Below are positions 1 through 13,151 of a stretch of 64,000 bases of DNA, in pieces. Within the stretch, counting starts at the first letter, position 1, and each line of letters opens with the position of its first letter. Source of the DNA: Gnetum montanum (Eukaryota > Streptophyta > Gnetopsida > Gnetales > Gnetaceae). The DNA lies in the NCBI GenBank assembly GCA_015680685.1, contig MNCI01002704.1, positions 149,565 to 213,564 on the forward strand. The letters are read 5' to 3'. The position numbers were made by a program, and so were the translations under genes. The notes beneath the pieces were generated by a model. The model searched no databases, had not been told where the DNA came from, and worked only from the letters and a program-made list of their open reading frames with translations.

Positions 1-388
1 GAACACATAAACGTTGTTGGGTTACCAAACATTAAGTGCTGTTGGGATTACCAAACATCATACACATGCTCAAAGTGATTATACTTATGTGTTTACTTAA
101 TCACTATTTATCTCACCTACCTTAATTACTTAATTAGCTTAATTACTAAAGAGCATTAAATAAATAACTAAAAACATTAAATGCATGAATAAAACATTTA
201 AGCTATTTAGAATGATGTAAATTTTATCAAGAAGTTCATCTTTATCTCTACACACACTGTCATGCTCAAGTACAATAGTGCTTGAATAAAGATCTATAAA
301 CTCAATGACTTCTACTGTTGGCACTCTAGAAAATATTGTAACTTTTCAATGTAAAAAATATAAGGGCTTCACTACAACTATGAAAAGA
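1..388 (-). repeat. Element A 3' LTR, partial
   Basis: This stretch matches about 10,969-11,340 of the right-hand LTR base for base over long runs, for example the shared blocks around TTAATTAGCTTAATTACTAA and AAACATTAAATGCATGAATA. The window begins inside the LTR, and the match stops at about 388. The U3 start (about 150 bp with the TATA box and CG-rich box in the other copy) is therefore missing, as is the polypurine tract. A deletion joining the third ORF to mid-LTR is the simplest explanation. Confidence 0.85.
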
Positions 389-389
389 T

Positions 390-2340
390 TAGATAGTTCC
401 ATATATTCTGTTATTTCTTTGATTTGCAACTCCTTCATTTAGATCTCTACTTTGTTGTAGGCATCTATCCCATCAATGATGATCTGCCATAACTCTCTCC
501 TTATTGGAGTTGCTAGAGAGGCTCATTTACATTTGGCTTAGCCACTTGGATATGTTTTCCATTCACCTCCTTTTGCAAGCCAAGCTAGTCTCTGTAGTGA
601 TTTTTAACTCTTTCAATAGTAAATTTTTGGTGTAAGGTATGGACTTCCTTCATAGATAGACTATGATTCTCTTATGCCAATTTTCTCAATTCTATGTTCG
701 CTCTGGCTAGTTGCTCCTACTGTTGATGGATGAATTCTTGCATTTCTTATTTTTATGCATCAACATTTCATAGGTAATTATTTTATATGGTTAATGCTTC
801 ATTTTCTTAATGCATCTAAATCAAGTCCTTTTGAACTGAATAGGTCTTTGCTTCAACTATAGACTAGTTAAAGATAGCTGTTACCATTTCCTCCTCAACT
901 TGTTTTAATCACATTTGAAGCTAATAAAAAGCTTCATCTCTTATTAATGCATGGTTGAGGAGTGTGAAATCAAACAAATGGGCATGCAATTTAGCAAATT
1001 TTGTAGTCAAGATTTGGTTTTGTGCTTGAACCATTTCAAATTACCATTCTAGGATGATACATTTGTCCTTTTCTTCAACTAGCTCCAACTAGGTTGTAGT
1101 AATGTTATCCAAAAAATCAAATATAGTTGGAATCAATTTCCTAGTCCCCACTAGTTAGTCTAGCAACTCTTCATGATAGGCTACACTCAATCTTCTACTA
1201 AAAGTTCCTACAAACATCTACACATCTCTAAGTGTAGATATGTCTAGTATAGATGCTATACATGCGTTAAGTGCTTCAACAATTCTGTTAGAAACAACTT
1301 CTATAATTGTCTCCTACCCTTGGTGCTACATCACTAGTACAATTACCCCCTCACCCTTTTCTATGTGCACAAAAAAGGAGGTCGCATTCCCTAAAATTTT
1401 TAGGAATAAATGATGTTGAGAGAGAGATACCCTCACCTCTTGGGCACTACGATTCAATCTCATGGGTAGCTACATTCGTTGGGCCAAAAATATTGGTCCA
1501 CCTCCCTCCATTTTACTAATTATTTGAGCCACTTCATTAATGTGATTCATTGTAGGTTGATACATAGATGGATCCCCAACACTCATTCCAACTTGCTACT
1601 TGTACTATTATAAGATTTGCTCCTAGATTTTATGCATGTGCTCAATGGCAATGTAGGCTTTTAATGTTGTTTCTTGAGTAGGTGGTGGAGGTGGTAGTTA
1701 TTACTCATCTTCTTTAGACATGATGGAAATATTTTCATTCATCATTTTGGAGCAAGAGGTAATGGAAGTATACTTGATTGTGTTGTTGGCATAGCAAACT
1801 ATCCCTGCCCTTTTGCAAATTTTTCTGATAAGGCATGGAAAGGGTTAGGATTTTCTTCCACATTCATTTTATTTGAAATTATTTTCTATCTTTTGATAGA
1901 TTAATTATGGAAGGTTTGCTAGAAATTTTCCACTTAAAGTGGCACATACTCAGGTAGAGAAGTTAGTCATTTTATTGAGCCGCACCCTCAGATTGAGGTG
2001 ATAGACCAGTATCTTGAAGTATACATGCTCCCCTAGTGTGAGTGCATCAAACACCTTATAGTCAATCCCATAACATCATTGTGTGCACTCCTTTTTTGCT
2101 TTTGGATGAGCTTGTATAGAAAATTATGCTAATTGTTTCCTAGAATTAGGTAACCCAAGAGCTTGTCTTAGGAATCTATCAAATAGATTCTACTTTGAGC
2201 TCCTCCTAAAGAGGTCCCATAGCATGAGTTTCCTTTATCTATTCCTGGGCTTGTTCTTAATGGCCCCTTCCAATTCTAGATCATTTCTTCCTTAGTTGAG
2301 ATGGTCCTTCCTTGTGTACTCATTTCAGTTTTGGTGCTAT
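390..2340 (-). pseudogene. Element A third ORF, coiled-coil protein in env-like position (pseudogene)
   Basis: Between pol and the 3' LTR, the minus strand carries a long degenerate reading frame. It starts just after a splice-acceptor-like sequence (TTGGGATTATAG at 2,350-2,341). An N-terminal part (about 2,120-1,850) reads VFDALTLGEHVYFKILVYHL. A proline run (PPPPP) near 1,690 follows, and from about 1,250 to 500 comes a Gln/Glu/Leu-rich segment that looks like coiled coil (WLELVEEKDKCI, QEQLARANIELRKLA). In-frame stops are nearly all TAG/TAA where Gln is expected, plus a few frameshifts. Athila-type elements are known to carry a spliced env-like gene at this position. This protein shows no obvious membrane segment, so I name only the position, not the function. 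Element B has the same acceptor and start (39,011). Confidence 0.6.
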
Positions 2341-4480
2341 CTATAATCCCAACATGATCACAAGTTAGAAATTATTGTGTAATGTAAAATAATTGGAATA
2401 CCTTATCTTGTTAGAAAAGCTACACCTTGATAAGTTGTGGTTATGACTTATTAGATCCATTTTAATCATTATTTTATTTATATTTTGATGTTAACAAATG
2501 ATTATGATCATACTAGAGGTTGTTGAAAGGGTCAAACTCTCAAAAATTTATGGTTTAATATCATTATATTCATTAAGCCTCTAGGAGAAAAATAACTTTC
2601 ATTAGAAACCTTGATGTTTATGGCCCCCACAACTAAGAGCTTACCTTTGGTAGCTACAAGATTAAAGAATAGAGTGATTTGGACAAACAATTGAAAAGTT
2701 ATGGGCCTTGTAAGGTTTTGGGGTTTGAAAAATGGCAAAAACTCCTCTCTTGTGATGAACAAAATGATAAAAATTTTAAATTGTTTGGTGATATTTATAG
2801 AGTTTTTGCATTGCATCAATAGAGCCTAGTCAATGAGGCCCCATCGATGAGGTCAACTGCATTAGCTAGGCCGAGTCAACATAATTGTTTACCACCATTG
2901 ACTTTGGGAAAAATTTGAAAATACAAGGAGTTTTTGAGTAAAATGAGAGTCAAATGGAAGCTCAAAAAGTTACAAACATTATGAAAATAGTAGAAGAGGA
3001 TGTTCAAGTTTAGAAAATTCCAAAGATTGAGTAAATGATTAAAGAATGAAGTTTTATGAAAGTTTAAGGAGCATAAAGCTAGATGCACAATGGGGCGCCC
3101 GAAAGATATGATTGCAGCAATGTCTAAAGTAAAGAACTTAACTATTCAAACTACGAGATATGCAAGTGGGTCGTCCCCATAGTAGACACATGCCCTTTTT
3201 GTCCTTGCATAACCTTAACTAAGGAGGCAGTGGGCCCCACATTCAATTAATGATTATCAAAAGTTAAGGACCAACCTAGAAGAATCTATCTAAGAATTCC
3301 AACATGTCAAATTAACACATCAAGCATAACATGGAAACTAGTAGCAAGTGACTTATAGGTAGCATAGATGGATGATGGATAAGGTGGGATGAAATCCTAA
3401 ATTGAGATCATAAGAAGTCCCTTATGGAGATTGTGTTTAAAATGACCTGAGAAGCTCCATTCTTAGTACAAATCAAAACCAACTACTTTTAGTGACTTTG
3501 CATCATCACTCCAAGATTGATCCATCCCCTCAAGACATAACAGTGCTCCCACAAAGTAACCACTATTTTGTAAAGAGAAGAAAAGAGAAGTAGAAAGTAA
3601 GAGAGAGGGTCTTAGTTAGAGGGGAACTTTAGGCATGGGTAACATGTCTTTCTAGTATCATAACCAATGTTGGTATCCCATTTTTATGTCTAAGGGATGT
3701 GCTTTGAATTTTCATTATGGTTTCTTTTTTGTTCTCTATTTTTTTTCTTTTATTTTTGATGGAAACCACACCATGCAAATATTTTATTTAACTTCTTCTT
3801 ATTGGTTGACATGGAACAAGAACAAGTCTATAAAAACACTCATGCACTTCAGCAAGTAGAAGAGCACAAAGAGTATTAAGTCCCCTTGAAGTCACACATT
3901 TTGTAAACCTTTGAATCCATCCCAATTCTAGAAACTACCAAGATCACAAATTAGTTAAAAGTTTATTTAATGAAAGGGATATAAAAATTCCAAAACAAGT
4001 AAAACCATAGAGTTTGTGGATGGGTGGATGATGTGGACTCATTACCTGTTCCATGAAAAATAAACCATATCATAGTCATTAAACATTAGAATTCAAAAAT
4101 AGAAACCAAACATTAAGCACAAATCACCATTAGTAAACATCAACATTGGCACTGTGTCCTATAGTAATAAAGCACTTTTATTAGCAAAAATAATGAAAAG
4201 TTAGACAAAAAATAAAGTAAAATATATAGTATAAAATATTCAAGAAAGATAAATCATACTAACAATGTTGTAAAACAAAAATCTAGAAAATTGATAGAAT
4301 GAAAAATCAAAAAGGGAATAAATCAACAAAGTGTAAAACAAAAATGTATAAAATGAGAAAGTAAAAAATTGAGGATCCATGTGTATGGTTAGCATGGATG
4401 GCCATCTTCTTGATAATTGAGTTGAAGGGAAGAAATGCAAAATATAGAGTGTGACTGTACATTTGATGAGGTATTTGTTG
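2341..4480 (-). other. Element A 3' spacer between pol and third ORF
   Basis: No coding frame is supported here. Parts align with the corresponding spacer of element B: 3,160-3,230 with 39,290-39,350 (a GCAAGTGG..TCCTCCCC..ATGCCCTT block), and a T-rich tract at 3,722-3,757 with 39,743-39,803. A short patch at 2,815-2,880 (GCCTAGTCAATGAGGCCCC...) resembles the CG-rich start of the family's LTRs and may be an LTR scrap. Confidence 0.5.
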
Positions 4481-7400
4481 CACTGGCTTGCTTTGGCTTG
4501 TGGAAAGGTTTTACTTGTTGGATGTTGACCAACTAATTTTTGTTTGGATTCTTAAGTTTGTAGATTAACATGAACCCAGAAGGAAAAGCTTCATCAATTA
4601 TATAGGTTCCTTCCATAACTTTTGGAACTTTATTTTTTAAGGTACATGTATGGGGTTCCTGTAGAGGACCTTATATCTAAGTTTAAATTTTACTTTTCAT
4701 ATTCTAAGGTCATGAAGCTTCTTGTTGTATGCCTTATGTACTTCATTTGAAAATAGGACTGCTAATCAATTTTCATCTGGAAAATTTAGGTTAATAAATC
4801 TTTCTCTTTGTGCTAGGCTAAGATCAAAGTTCAAGTCATAGGTTATTAAAAGTGTATAGTGCTCAAATTGGACTAGAAGTGTTGGACATGTTCCATACAC
4901 TAGCTCATAGGGAGAGGAGCCTATATGGAGTTTCCAAGTGGAGTGATAGTCCCAAAGAACATCGTTGAGTTTTGTGCTCTAGTTTCTCTTATATTTTCTT
5001 ACAGTCCTTTTTTAGATCTTTGTGATTTCCCTATTGGTGACTTCTACTTGACCATTAGCTTGGAGGTAATAGGGTGTTGTTAATTTATGTTCAGCCCCTA
5101 AGCATTGCATCAAATTTTGAAAGATATCACCTATAAAATGGATTCCATTTTCAAAGATCATTGCACATGGCACACCAAACCTCTTTATAATTTGTTGTTG
5201 TACAAATTGAGTAGTAGTGGATGATGTACAGTTGGTGATTGGTATTACTTCTACCCATTTTGTGTAGTAGTCAACTATTATGATGATGTATGCCTTTCCA
5301 TTAGACATGGCTATGATGGAACCCATGAATTCTATGCCCCATATGTCAAAGGGCTCTAGTGGTTGAATCCATTATTGAGGATCCTCTATTCAAGCAATCA
5401 TCCTATCATCTCATTGATAGTGTTCATACCATCAAAAAAAATGTTGGGCATTCTTGAAGATTGTAGGCCAATAGTATCTTACCATCATAATTTTTATGGT
5501 TGTGCATCTCCCTACATATTTGTCTCTACAAGGGCCTTTATGAGCATCCTTGAGAATGTACAATTGGTCCTCATTAGGGATGCACTAGTGAAGTAGGGCA
5601 TTAATGCACATCTTGTAAAGGTGCCCATTGATTTCCATGAAGTACTTAGCCTAATAAAGAAACTATTATTTCTTCTTAAAGTATAGATATTATGGCATCT
5701 CTTGAGTAAGAAAGTAAGTGAGGATGCCATCATATCATTTTGATTTAGCAAGAAGTTGACCATTTATCACTCTTATAAAGAGGAGTTCATCTAGAAATTG
5801 ATCAAAGAGTAGGTTCTCCTCCTCTTTCTTCTCGCATCTTAACTAAGAGAGGTGGTTAGTGACCATTGTCAATTCCTTTTTGATCTACCACTATGAGACT
5901 AAATTCCTAAAAGATCACAAGCCACCATATGAAACATGGGCTCACTATTGGCTTATTCATTAGGAAGTGGGTGGCACTATGATCTATGTGCACAAATACT
6001 TTATAGCTCAGCACATTGTGCCTAAACTTTTTGTACATCACTGTCATTAGTTCTTTCTTAGTTCTGGTGTTATTGCATAGTGGATGTAATATGAATGTTT
6101 CTTATTTTCCAACTATATAAGCACTCTCCCAAGACATAGTTAGATGCATCTATCATTATACGAAATGGTCTAAACCAATCTAGTGCCCATAGAATTAGAG
6201 TTTCTACAAGTTTTTCCTTTAGCTATTGGAATGCATGTTCACACTCCTTAGTCCAAATGAATGAAGCATCTTTCTTTGTAAGCTTAACCAATGGCTTTGT
6301 AATCTTACAGAAATTCTCTATAAACTGCCAGTAGTAGCTAGTGTGTCCAAGGAATGATTAGACATTTTTCACTATCTCTGGTTGACATGTGATTCCTTGA
6401 ACGATCCTTATCTTTTCTAGGTCTACCTCAATCGCTATTTTGATAATTATGTGCCCTAGTACTATGCCCTCCTATACCATTAAATGGCCTTTCTGCCGAT
6501 TGAGCATAAGGTTTGTTTCAACACATCCTTTCATTACTTACTCAAGGCGATCTAGGGCTTACTCAAATGTAGCCCCATAGATAGAAAATTCATCTATAAA
6601 GACTTCTACCTTGCTTCCAATCTGCTATTGAAAAACAATAAGGACTAGGTGTTGAAATGTTGTAGGGACATTGCATAGACTGAATGACATCTTATAATAT
6701 GAAAAAGTCTTCCAAGGACTCATGAATGTTATTTTGGCCTGATATTTTAGCAAAACCTATATTTGGTTATAGCCACTATAACCATCTAAGAAGCTATAAT
6801 AGCAATGCCCAAATATGGTGTCCAAAACTTGATCAACAAATGGCAATGGAAAATATATTTAAATGTTATCATATTCACCAATCTAAAGTTGATGCAAACC
6901 TTCCACTTACCATCTTTCTTTAGCACAATTATGAGTGAGCTAACCCACTCACTATCCACGATGTGATAGATGAACCCCACCTTGAGGAGTTGTTCTATTT
7001 CTTCTATGATAATTTTATTCAACTTGAGATTTAGCCATCTCTATAGTTTTCTTCTTAGCTTCATGGCCTAGTTGATGTAGATACAATGCTGGCATATCCT
7101 TGGATCAATTCTAGTTGGTTCAAGATATGACCAAGCAAAATTTGTTGGCCATTTGTTGACTAGATTCAATAGCTTTTCTTTTTATTTGGAAGCAATATTT
7201 TCATTGATTATATCTAGCTTGACATTTTTTAAAAATGCATACTCCATGTTGTCTGGTAGAGTTCTTAACTCGAAGGGCTCTAGCTTCAAATGATTAGGGA
7301 TTATCAACTCTCCCCAATAGGTATCATTAACTTCATCATCAGAGAGTTGGTAATGAGCTTGCTCAAGTTCATCCATGCCCTTTACATAGCCACATGTTAG

Positions 7401-8156
7401 GCTCTCAAAAGGTTCCAACCATAGTGTTCCACTATCAAAGTCAACTATCAGCCACTAGGTACCCCCCTATTTTTTGGTTGTTATGTATAGGCACCTTTGG
7501 ATATCAGTTTCATGTACATAATAATTGAATTTTTTAATGAATGTACTTTTAATCAACTAGATTTTCTGCACACAATTGCACTTGTTGATGTTTTATGCAA
7601 TGCACGGAACTCACTTATTCTTAAGTTGTTCAAATTTGTTCTCCTTGGATATTACTAAGGATAGGTCCCTGATGTCCATTCGTGCATCAACAATGCTTAA
7701 CCATCCGCATGACATAATGATGGGGAAGTCACCTTTGTAGTTTTCTACCTTAGTCACTAGAAAATCAACAAGATAGGATCACCCACAAGCTATAGTCACA
7801 ATGTCCTCCAATAATCCAAAAGGGATAGTGATTGATTGGTCTACCAATTCCAAAAAGATATTACTTTTCTTGATAGGTGGTAGGTTCTAGGCCTTATACA
7901 TATCATGGAAGATGAGATTGACACTAAAATCGAAATCAAGAAGAGCCTTACATGGCTCATGTCTAGCTATCTATAAGTAAATAAGAGGAATTCTTGGGTT
8001 AGATATCTTTGTGGAAAGGTTGCCAACCTTGATCAAATTGGAGATAGCATGAGTTAACATCACAATGTAGATATGAGGTAATGTTTGGTTTAAAGGATCC
8101 TCAAATGTCTTTAGTGTAGGAGGTGAGGATGATGAAGATACAGGGTGACTAGCCAT
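4480..8156 (-). pseudogene. Element A pol (protease-RT-RNaseH-integrase), pseudogene
   Basis: Minus strand. The protease lies about 7,960-7,640, with ALLDFDFSVNLI where the family has a D-x-G active-site loop, followed by LVDQSITIPFGLLEDIV. That pattern is typical of Athila-group proteases. The protease-RT linker is at 7,418-7,182. RT fingers at 7,022-6,786 read EIEQLLKVGFIYHIVDSEWV then KKDGKWKVCINF. RNase H is poorly preserved around 6,300-5,850. The integrase zinc region is near 5,560-5,450 (RYYWPTIFKNA), and the core at 5,326-5,012 has VDYYTKWVEVIP, FENG in place of TDNG (second catalytic Asp lost) and GQVEVTNREI (Glu kept). A basic C-terminal region continues to about 4,480. Many stops and frameshifts make it a clear pseudogene. 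Confidence 0.85.
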
Positions 8157-8159
8157 ATT

Positions 8160-10469
8160 AAGTTGTGAGGGTTTGGAAGGACTGTTATGTTGGAAAAATG
8201 ATAATTTCTTGGATCTATAATCTAAACTAGTTGATTAGAAGGTTGGTTGTAAATTTAGAGCCCTCATAACATTTCATTGCTATGGCTGTGAGGAAATTTT
8301 TCATTGCATAGACAAAGTAGGAGGTAACTAGGTTGAGGATGGAGGGATGTGTGTAGATAGATGTGGAGGATGATATGGATATGGGGGCTTCCATCAAGTA
8401 GATGGTGAATGAGTTTGATGATACTCTAGAGGATAATAGTGATGTTGGAATGAGGCATGGCTAGGAAAACCATGTGCAGAAACAGGTTGCTGAACATAGT
8501 ATTTGTATGGATCTAGTTTCCTATAAGGATACGAATGTATTGATAGTGGCATCTCCTATGACTGTGGTTGCTGCTACTATTGTTATTACTCATAAAGTTT
8601 TGGTGGAGCTTCTCTTGGATATTCATCTTGTTGTTTCTAGTGGAACTACCTTGGATTACCTTTAGGATATGACAATTATCTAGGTGCTTACCTCCTTGCT
8701 AGTTGAGGATTTAATGTGTACACCCCATACTCTTGTAAGTGTGACTCCATAGGGCAACATCCCTTAGGATGGTCATATTGACAAATGTCACATCAAACAT
8801 CATCATTGGAGTTTATCTTGACAACTTCTTCTACTACAACAACTTTTTCCTTACCACTCTGGTAGGCATGTTTAGCTTCTTTCTATCATTTTTGATCATG
8901 ATTACTATTTTTCTCTTTGGATTTTTTAGTAAGCTTCATATCAATTTGGAAGTTTTTAGCCAAAGAGTCTCCTAGTTTATCAGCCTTTTCCAAAATATCA
9001 AAAATAGATTTTTGGATGGCCATGTTATTTCTATTCAACACTTCAACAAGTGGCGACTCCTTTTCATCATAGAATCAGACCTCCCTTTTCTTGATGGAAG
9101 GATCCCTATTATATTCTTTTGCATTTTTCCTCTTTTTCAACTCACCTTCTTCTTTTACTAGCTACTCTATCAACCTTTGGATTTGATGAGCTCTTAGTTT
9201 GAATAGTCTCCCTTAGGCATAAACCCCAAGAGTTCTTCTAGTTTCTACTTTGAGCCAATATATCATGTGGCAAACTTATTCCCTATGGCTAGGGCATTAG
9301 TGTAAAAGAGAATAATATCTACCCATGGTGGCATCCAAGGGTTCATGTATTCCTTATTTATGGCCCTAGATTTGCCTTCTTAGATTAGACACAATAGAGT
9401 ATGTTTGGTATTTGTCATTAAATAATTCTAGCATGGTACTCCATCTATGAATGGATTCTAGTTGCAAGGACCAACACCAACTTTGTGCCTCTTTGATGAG
9501 TATCCTGGTAAATAGCTTCAATTTTTGATAGTCATTTTCTATGTTTTGTTAGGTTTAGGCATCATGAAAGGCTTGTAGATGATTTTGCGAATAAGAGTTA
9601 TATCCCCCCTTAAATCTTGGCATGCCTAGTTGGCATTTTTATAGCCTCAAAAATATTTAACATACTTTGGATTGCAAGTAAAGGCTCATGATCATCATTA
9701 TTTCATTGTTGCTAATGATTTCCTCTACTACCCCTTCATTCATTGTAGGCTTAGTGATCAGTATTATTATTCCACTATTCACCTTCATCATGGTTGCTCC
9801 TTCAATAACATTTTTCAGAACTAAAAGAGGAAGAAGAAGATGCTAATGAAGAGGGAAAAGAAGGGGGAGGACTACCTACACCATGGTATCTATCAACTCC
9901 CCTTCAGTTGTCACAACCACATTCATCAATTTTCTTATCATATTGATGCTTGTTCAAGCTTTTGCATTGATTTCCATCTTTAGTGAACTTGGATTGTTGA
10001 TAGTGGATCATAGATTCGAGACCACACCCCCATCAACAGTAACAAAGGGTGAAGAATTTTCATGTCAAGATCCCATAGAGGGAGGATCCTCATTAGAGTC
10101 TTAGTTAAGTAGGAATAAGGAATTGGTGAATTGTTTCCCCTTGACAAACTCATGGTGCTTCTTCTAGTATCAATCTCTCTGGCATTAAGTTTCAATGGGA
10201 TGGTAGCCTTGATAGTTGTAATCATGCACAACATACTCATCTTAAAGATCTTAGATGCCTAACTTCTTAAGAATTTGAAGTAGCATCATGGGTACAAATC
10301 AATTAGGAGGCATTACAATACTATATTTCATGTCACATCACCACAATTGTTCATCCTAGTGCAAGATGAAGGTAAAATCAAGCACAAACTCATTTAGATG
10401 AGTATATACCACTTTTTATTCTTGAGGGACTAGTGGTTTATCTTTGTCACCCCTATGAGAAGAAGACAT
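8160..10469 (-). pseudogene. Element A gag, pseudogene
   Basis: The ATG at 10,469 (MSSSHRGDKD) lies 130 bp downstream of the PBS. The capsid-like core at about 9,640-9,170 contains LKLF..ILI, LELFNDKYQTYSIVSNLRRQI and the motif LHQCPS when stops at Gln codons are allowed for. It aligns well with element B's gag. The nucleocapsid motif at 8,792-8,754 is CDICQYDHPKGCC, a CX2CX3HX4C knuckle one residue shorter in the middle than the standard CX2CX4HX4C. I recall this spacing from Athila/Tat gag proteins. A proline/tyrosine-rich linker follows to 8,160. In-frame TAG/TAA/TGA codons recur at expected Gln and Trp positions. Confidence 0.8.
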
Positions 10470-10599
10470 TTTGAAAAAAAAAATCAATGTGTCTATGTGA
10501 TTATATTATGTGTAAGAATGATGTTGACCTTAGGGTTCATCCAATGATATCAATAATATTTACTAATCCTAGATAGTACATGTTTCAAACAAAACAAAT

Positions 10600-10616
10600 C
10601 CCTAGTAATGGCAGCA
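10600..10616 (-). promoter_or_regulatory. Element A primer binding site (tRNA-Asp type)
   Basis: The plus-strand sequence CCCTAGTAATGGCAGCA directly abuts the LTR start (one spacer base). It matches the 3' end of plant tRNA-Asp(GTC), CCCCGGCAACGGCGCCA, at 12 of 17 positions. Four of the five differences are transitions, consistent with decay of a once perfect PBS. Confidence 0.7.
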
Positions 10617-10617
10617 A

Positions 10618-11491
10618 TGATGAGTGGTGAGGTACCCCTACAACCAACCATATGAATGATGAAGTGTTCATGCATGATCCAATTGAATTTTTTGGGCTCT
10701 ATAGTTTTTTGGTGCACTAGCTCTCTAGGAAGTGAACTTTACATTGAGAACGTTCATTATCTTGCCAATTGCACTTGTGAAGCCTAAGAGTATTGTTTAA
10801 GTGTAATTGAGGCACATGATTTTTATCATTTTTTATTTTATGGTTTTGGTACTTGAAATAAATAAGATAAAGAACAAATTAATTTAATGTCTACTTTAAT
10901 CTAATGAGCTAACTATTGCTCAACTAGTCCTAACATATGTATACAATTCCACTTACTGTACACATCCTGAATGCATATAACATTGCTGGGTTACCAAGTG
11001 TTAAGCACTACTATGATTAGCAAATGTCATATGCATGCTTGAATCGATCGTACTTATGTATTTAATTAATCATTATTTGGTTTACCTCACTTAATTAGCT
11101 TAATTACTAAAGAGCATTAAATAAATAATTGAAAACATTAAATGCATGAATAAAACATTTAAGCTATCTAGAATGCTACAAGGTTTATCAAGAAATTTAT
11201 CTTTATTGCAGCACACACTGTCATGCTTGAATAAAGATTCATACACTGAATGACTCCTACTATGGGCACTCAGGAATATATTCTAATTTTCAAATGTAAA
11301 AACTACAAGGGCTTCACTACAACTATGACAAGATGATGCTTGAACATGATTGGTTGGTATGTATTTATAGACAAGAATAGACCCTGTATTGATAGGGCCA
11401 CGTCAACGCATCAAACAATGTATTGATGGGGTTGAGTCAAAAGGGCCTAGTTGATGAGGCCTTGTCAACGTGGCTAATTCATGACTCATCA
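10618..11491 (-). repeat. Element A 5' LTR
   Basis: This 874-bp LTR runs on the plus strand from TGATGAGTGG to ...GACTCATCA, the same ends as the element B LTRs and the solo LTR at 58,790. A TATA-like box for minus-strand transcription (TATAAATA) sits at 11,369-11,362, the same relative place as in the other family members. Upstream of it is a box once rich in CG (CCACGTCAACGC, GTCAACGTGG). The left copy at 1-388 confirms the repeat. Confidence 0.85.
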
Positions 11492-13151
11492 AATACCAAA
11501 TTGAAACAATTTTGGGTAGCTTGAAGAGGTTTTAAGTAGCCTCATCTACCTCTAAGAGCCTTGGGTTTTTTCATGATGGTTGCACAAACACTATAGAAGC
11601 TTGAATACTAAAGATTTGAGGCTTCTACGCTGGTTGGGAGGAAGTTCCAGTGCGTCAACATTGAAAGGAGATGGTATCTATAGCAACAAACTCTCCTAAA
11701 TCTCTGCTCTAAAGTGCTAGGTATGGAATGGGAACTGTGATTGGTGTTCTAGGAAAATCAACAATAAAAATCAAACCTAAACCTAAACACTTTCACTCTC
11801 ACCTATGTTCCTAATTCTATGCATTGAAACTCAAAGTGAACTAAAGTGCAAGGATGAAAAAGTATTCTATATGCTAAGAGTGAAAGTTGAACAAATACTT
11901 ATGGTTAATTTTCTTAATATTTTGAGTTTTGGACCATGGGCCCCACCATACACCCTCATGTATGGTGTTTTTAGACTAAGACCTCCATCAATGCTAGGGT
12001 CTTGATCCCTTAGAATGCCTGAAATTATGGAAAAACATTATTCCCCCTTTATATCCATGCTAGGCCACATGGAGCTAGTGTGGATGCTCATCTCCCTCAC
12101 CTCACAATGCCTTCACACTAACCACTCTTTCCATTTTTGTCAACTATGACCTATCTCACAGAACATCAGACTCTAGAAGGTAGTTAGCTCTTGGCAAACC
12201 TTTTCATTTTGGGCTCCCACACTAGCTAGCATGAAGCTAGGGGGCTGACATCCATCCTTATCTCCTAGTGCTAGTCACACCAATATTTTACCCTCAAAGT
12301 GGGTCCACATGACCTAGAACACCTCCAATCACTCCTAGAAGCCCCAAAACCTTATCAAACCTAGTTGAAAGTGCACATAACCTTTGTACTTAGTTAATTC
12401 ACATTGGGGAAGGTTACCTCCATGTTGGCCAATGTGGATTTAGCATGGATGAATGGGAGTTAACCTCAAATAGCCTAAATTAATCATCTAATTACCATGT
12501 CTCATTCCTACCACTCCTTGATAAACTCTAGTAGCCTATTTTTACCTTTAAAAAAATTCAATTTTGTACTTACATCCATCCCCATGTTGGTGAAGTCTCC
12601 TCCACACTACCTAGCATGGAGCCAGCATGGAGGATTAGAGGGTATGATAGAAAATCTTTCTCCAAGTCCTAAGTGACCATAAATGTCACCTTGATAGCCT
12701 CTATGCTTCCCCATGTGCTTCAATAATTGACCATTTAGACCTTCCTAAAGGCTCCAACAATTAAAACTTGTCAAAAATGACCATTTTTCATGAGTTTCTT
12801 AGCCTACATGATGAACACCCCTCTCTTCCATGAAGGCCAATGTAGCACTAGTATGGATGTATATAGGAGATTCCATGGGAGATAATAGATGTATCAAAAA
12901 AATGTAAAATTAACCTACACTTACCCTACAACCTTGTCAACATATCTAGGAGTTACTAGACTTTTAATATTCAACCCCAAAATAGTCATAAATCAATCTC
13001 ATAAGGTCTTCTATGCTAGTCCCATGCTAGCCATCATGGAGCTATTGTAGAACTAAAGATGAAAGTGAAAAAACCCTCAAGAGACCCTCAAAATTGCCAT
13101 GTTTTGACCCTAGGCTTTGACCATCACACTAGTTACCCCAGAAGTGGACAT
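11492..13151 (+). mobile_element. Fragment of older element D0 (left part)
   Basis: The segment is colinear with element D's interior at about 24,000-25,200: the GGGCCCCACC block near 11,940 and 24,422, and the GGTCCACATGACC block at 12,300 and 24,785. Further repeat units carry the recurring CCATG..CATGG motif. It ends where the D 5' LTR begins. A short minus-strand stretch at 11,555-11,500 resembles exon 1 of the antisense gene of D (GGTAGATGAGG.. versus GGTAGATAAAC..). Together with 33,682-36,930 it looks like the host copy that D jumped into. Confidence 0.5.

Larger units (their letters stand above)
1..11491 (-). mobile_element. Element A: degenerate Athila-like Ty3/gypsy LTR retrotransposon
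   Basis: Read on the minus strand the order is 5' LTR (10,618-11,491), PBS, gag, protease, RT, integrase, a long 3' spacer, a third coiled-coil ORF and a 3' LTR that runs off the window. The primer site matching tRNA-Asp, the Athila-type gag and the protease/RT spacer (LP..MEYAFLKN before RT, GFIYHIVDSEWVSSL inside RT) place it in the Athila/Tat clade by established family knowledge. All reading frames are broken, mostly by C-to-T or G-to-A transitions. No target duplication can be tested because the left end is outside the window. It appears non-functional. Confidence 0.85.

Noticed and set aside
2815-2880. Complete LTR end of element A
   Set aside because: Resembles the CG-rich LTR box only over about 60 bp, lacks the TCATCA terminus and TATA-LTR continuity, and the third ORF and 1-388 LTR lie further left.
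10600-10616. A tRNA-Asp gene end
   Set aside because: Only the last 17 bases match and the cloverleaf is absent. Position next to the LTR shows it is a primer binding site, as at 42,410-42,426.
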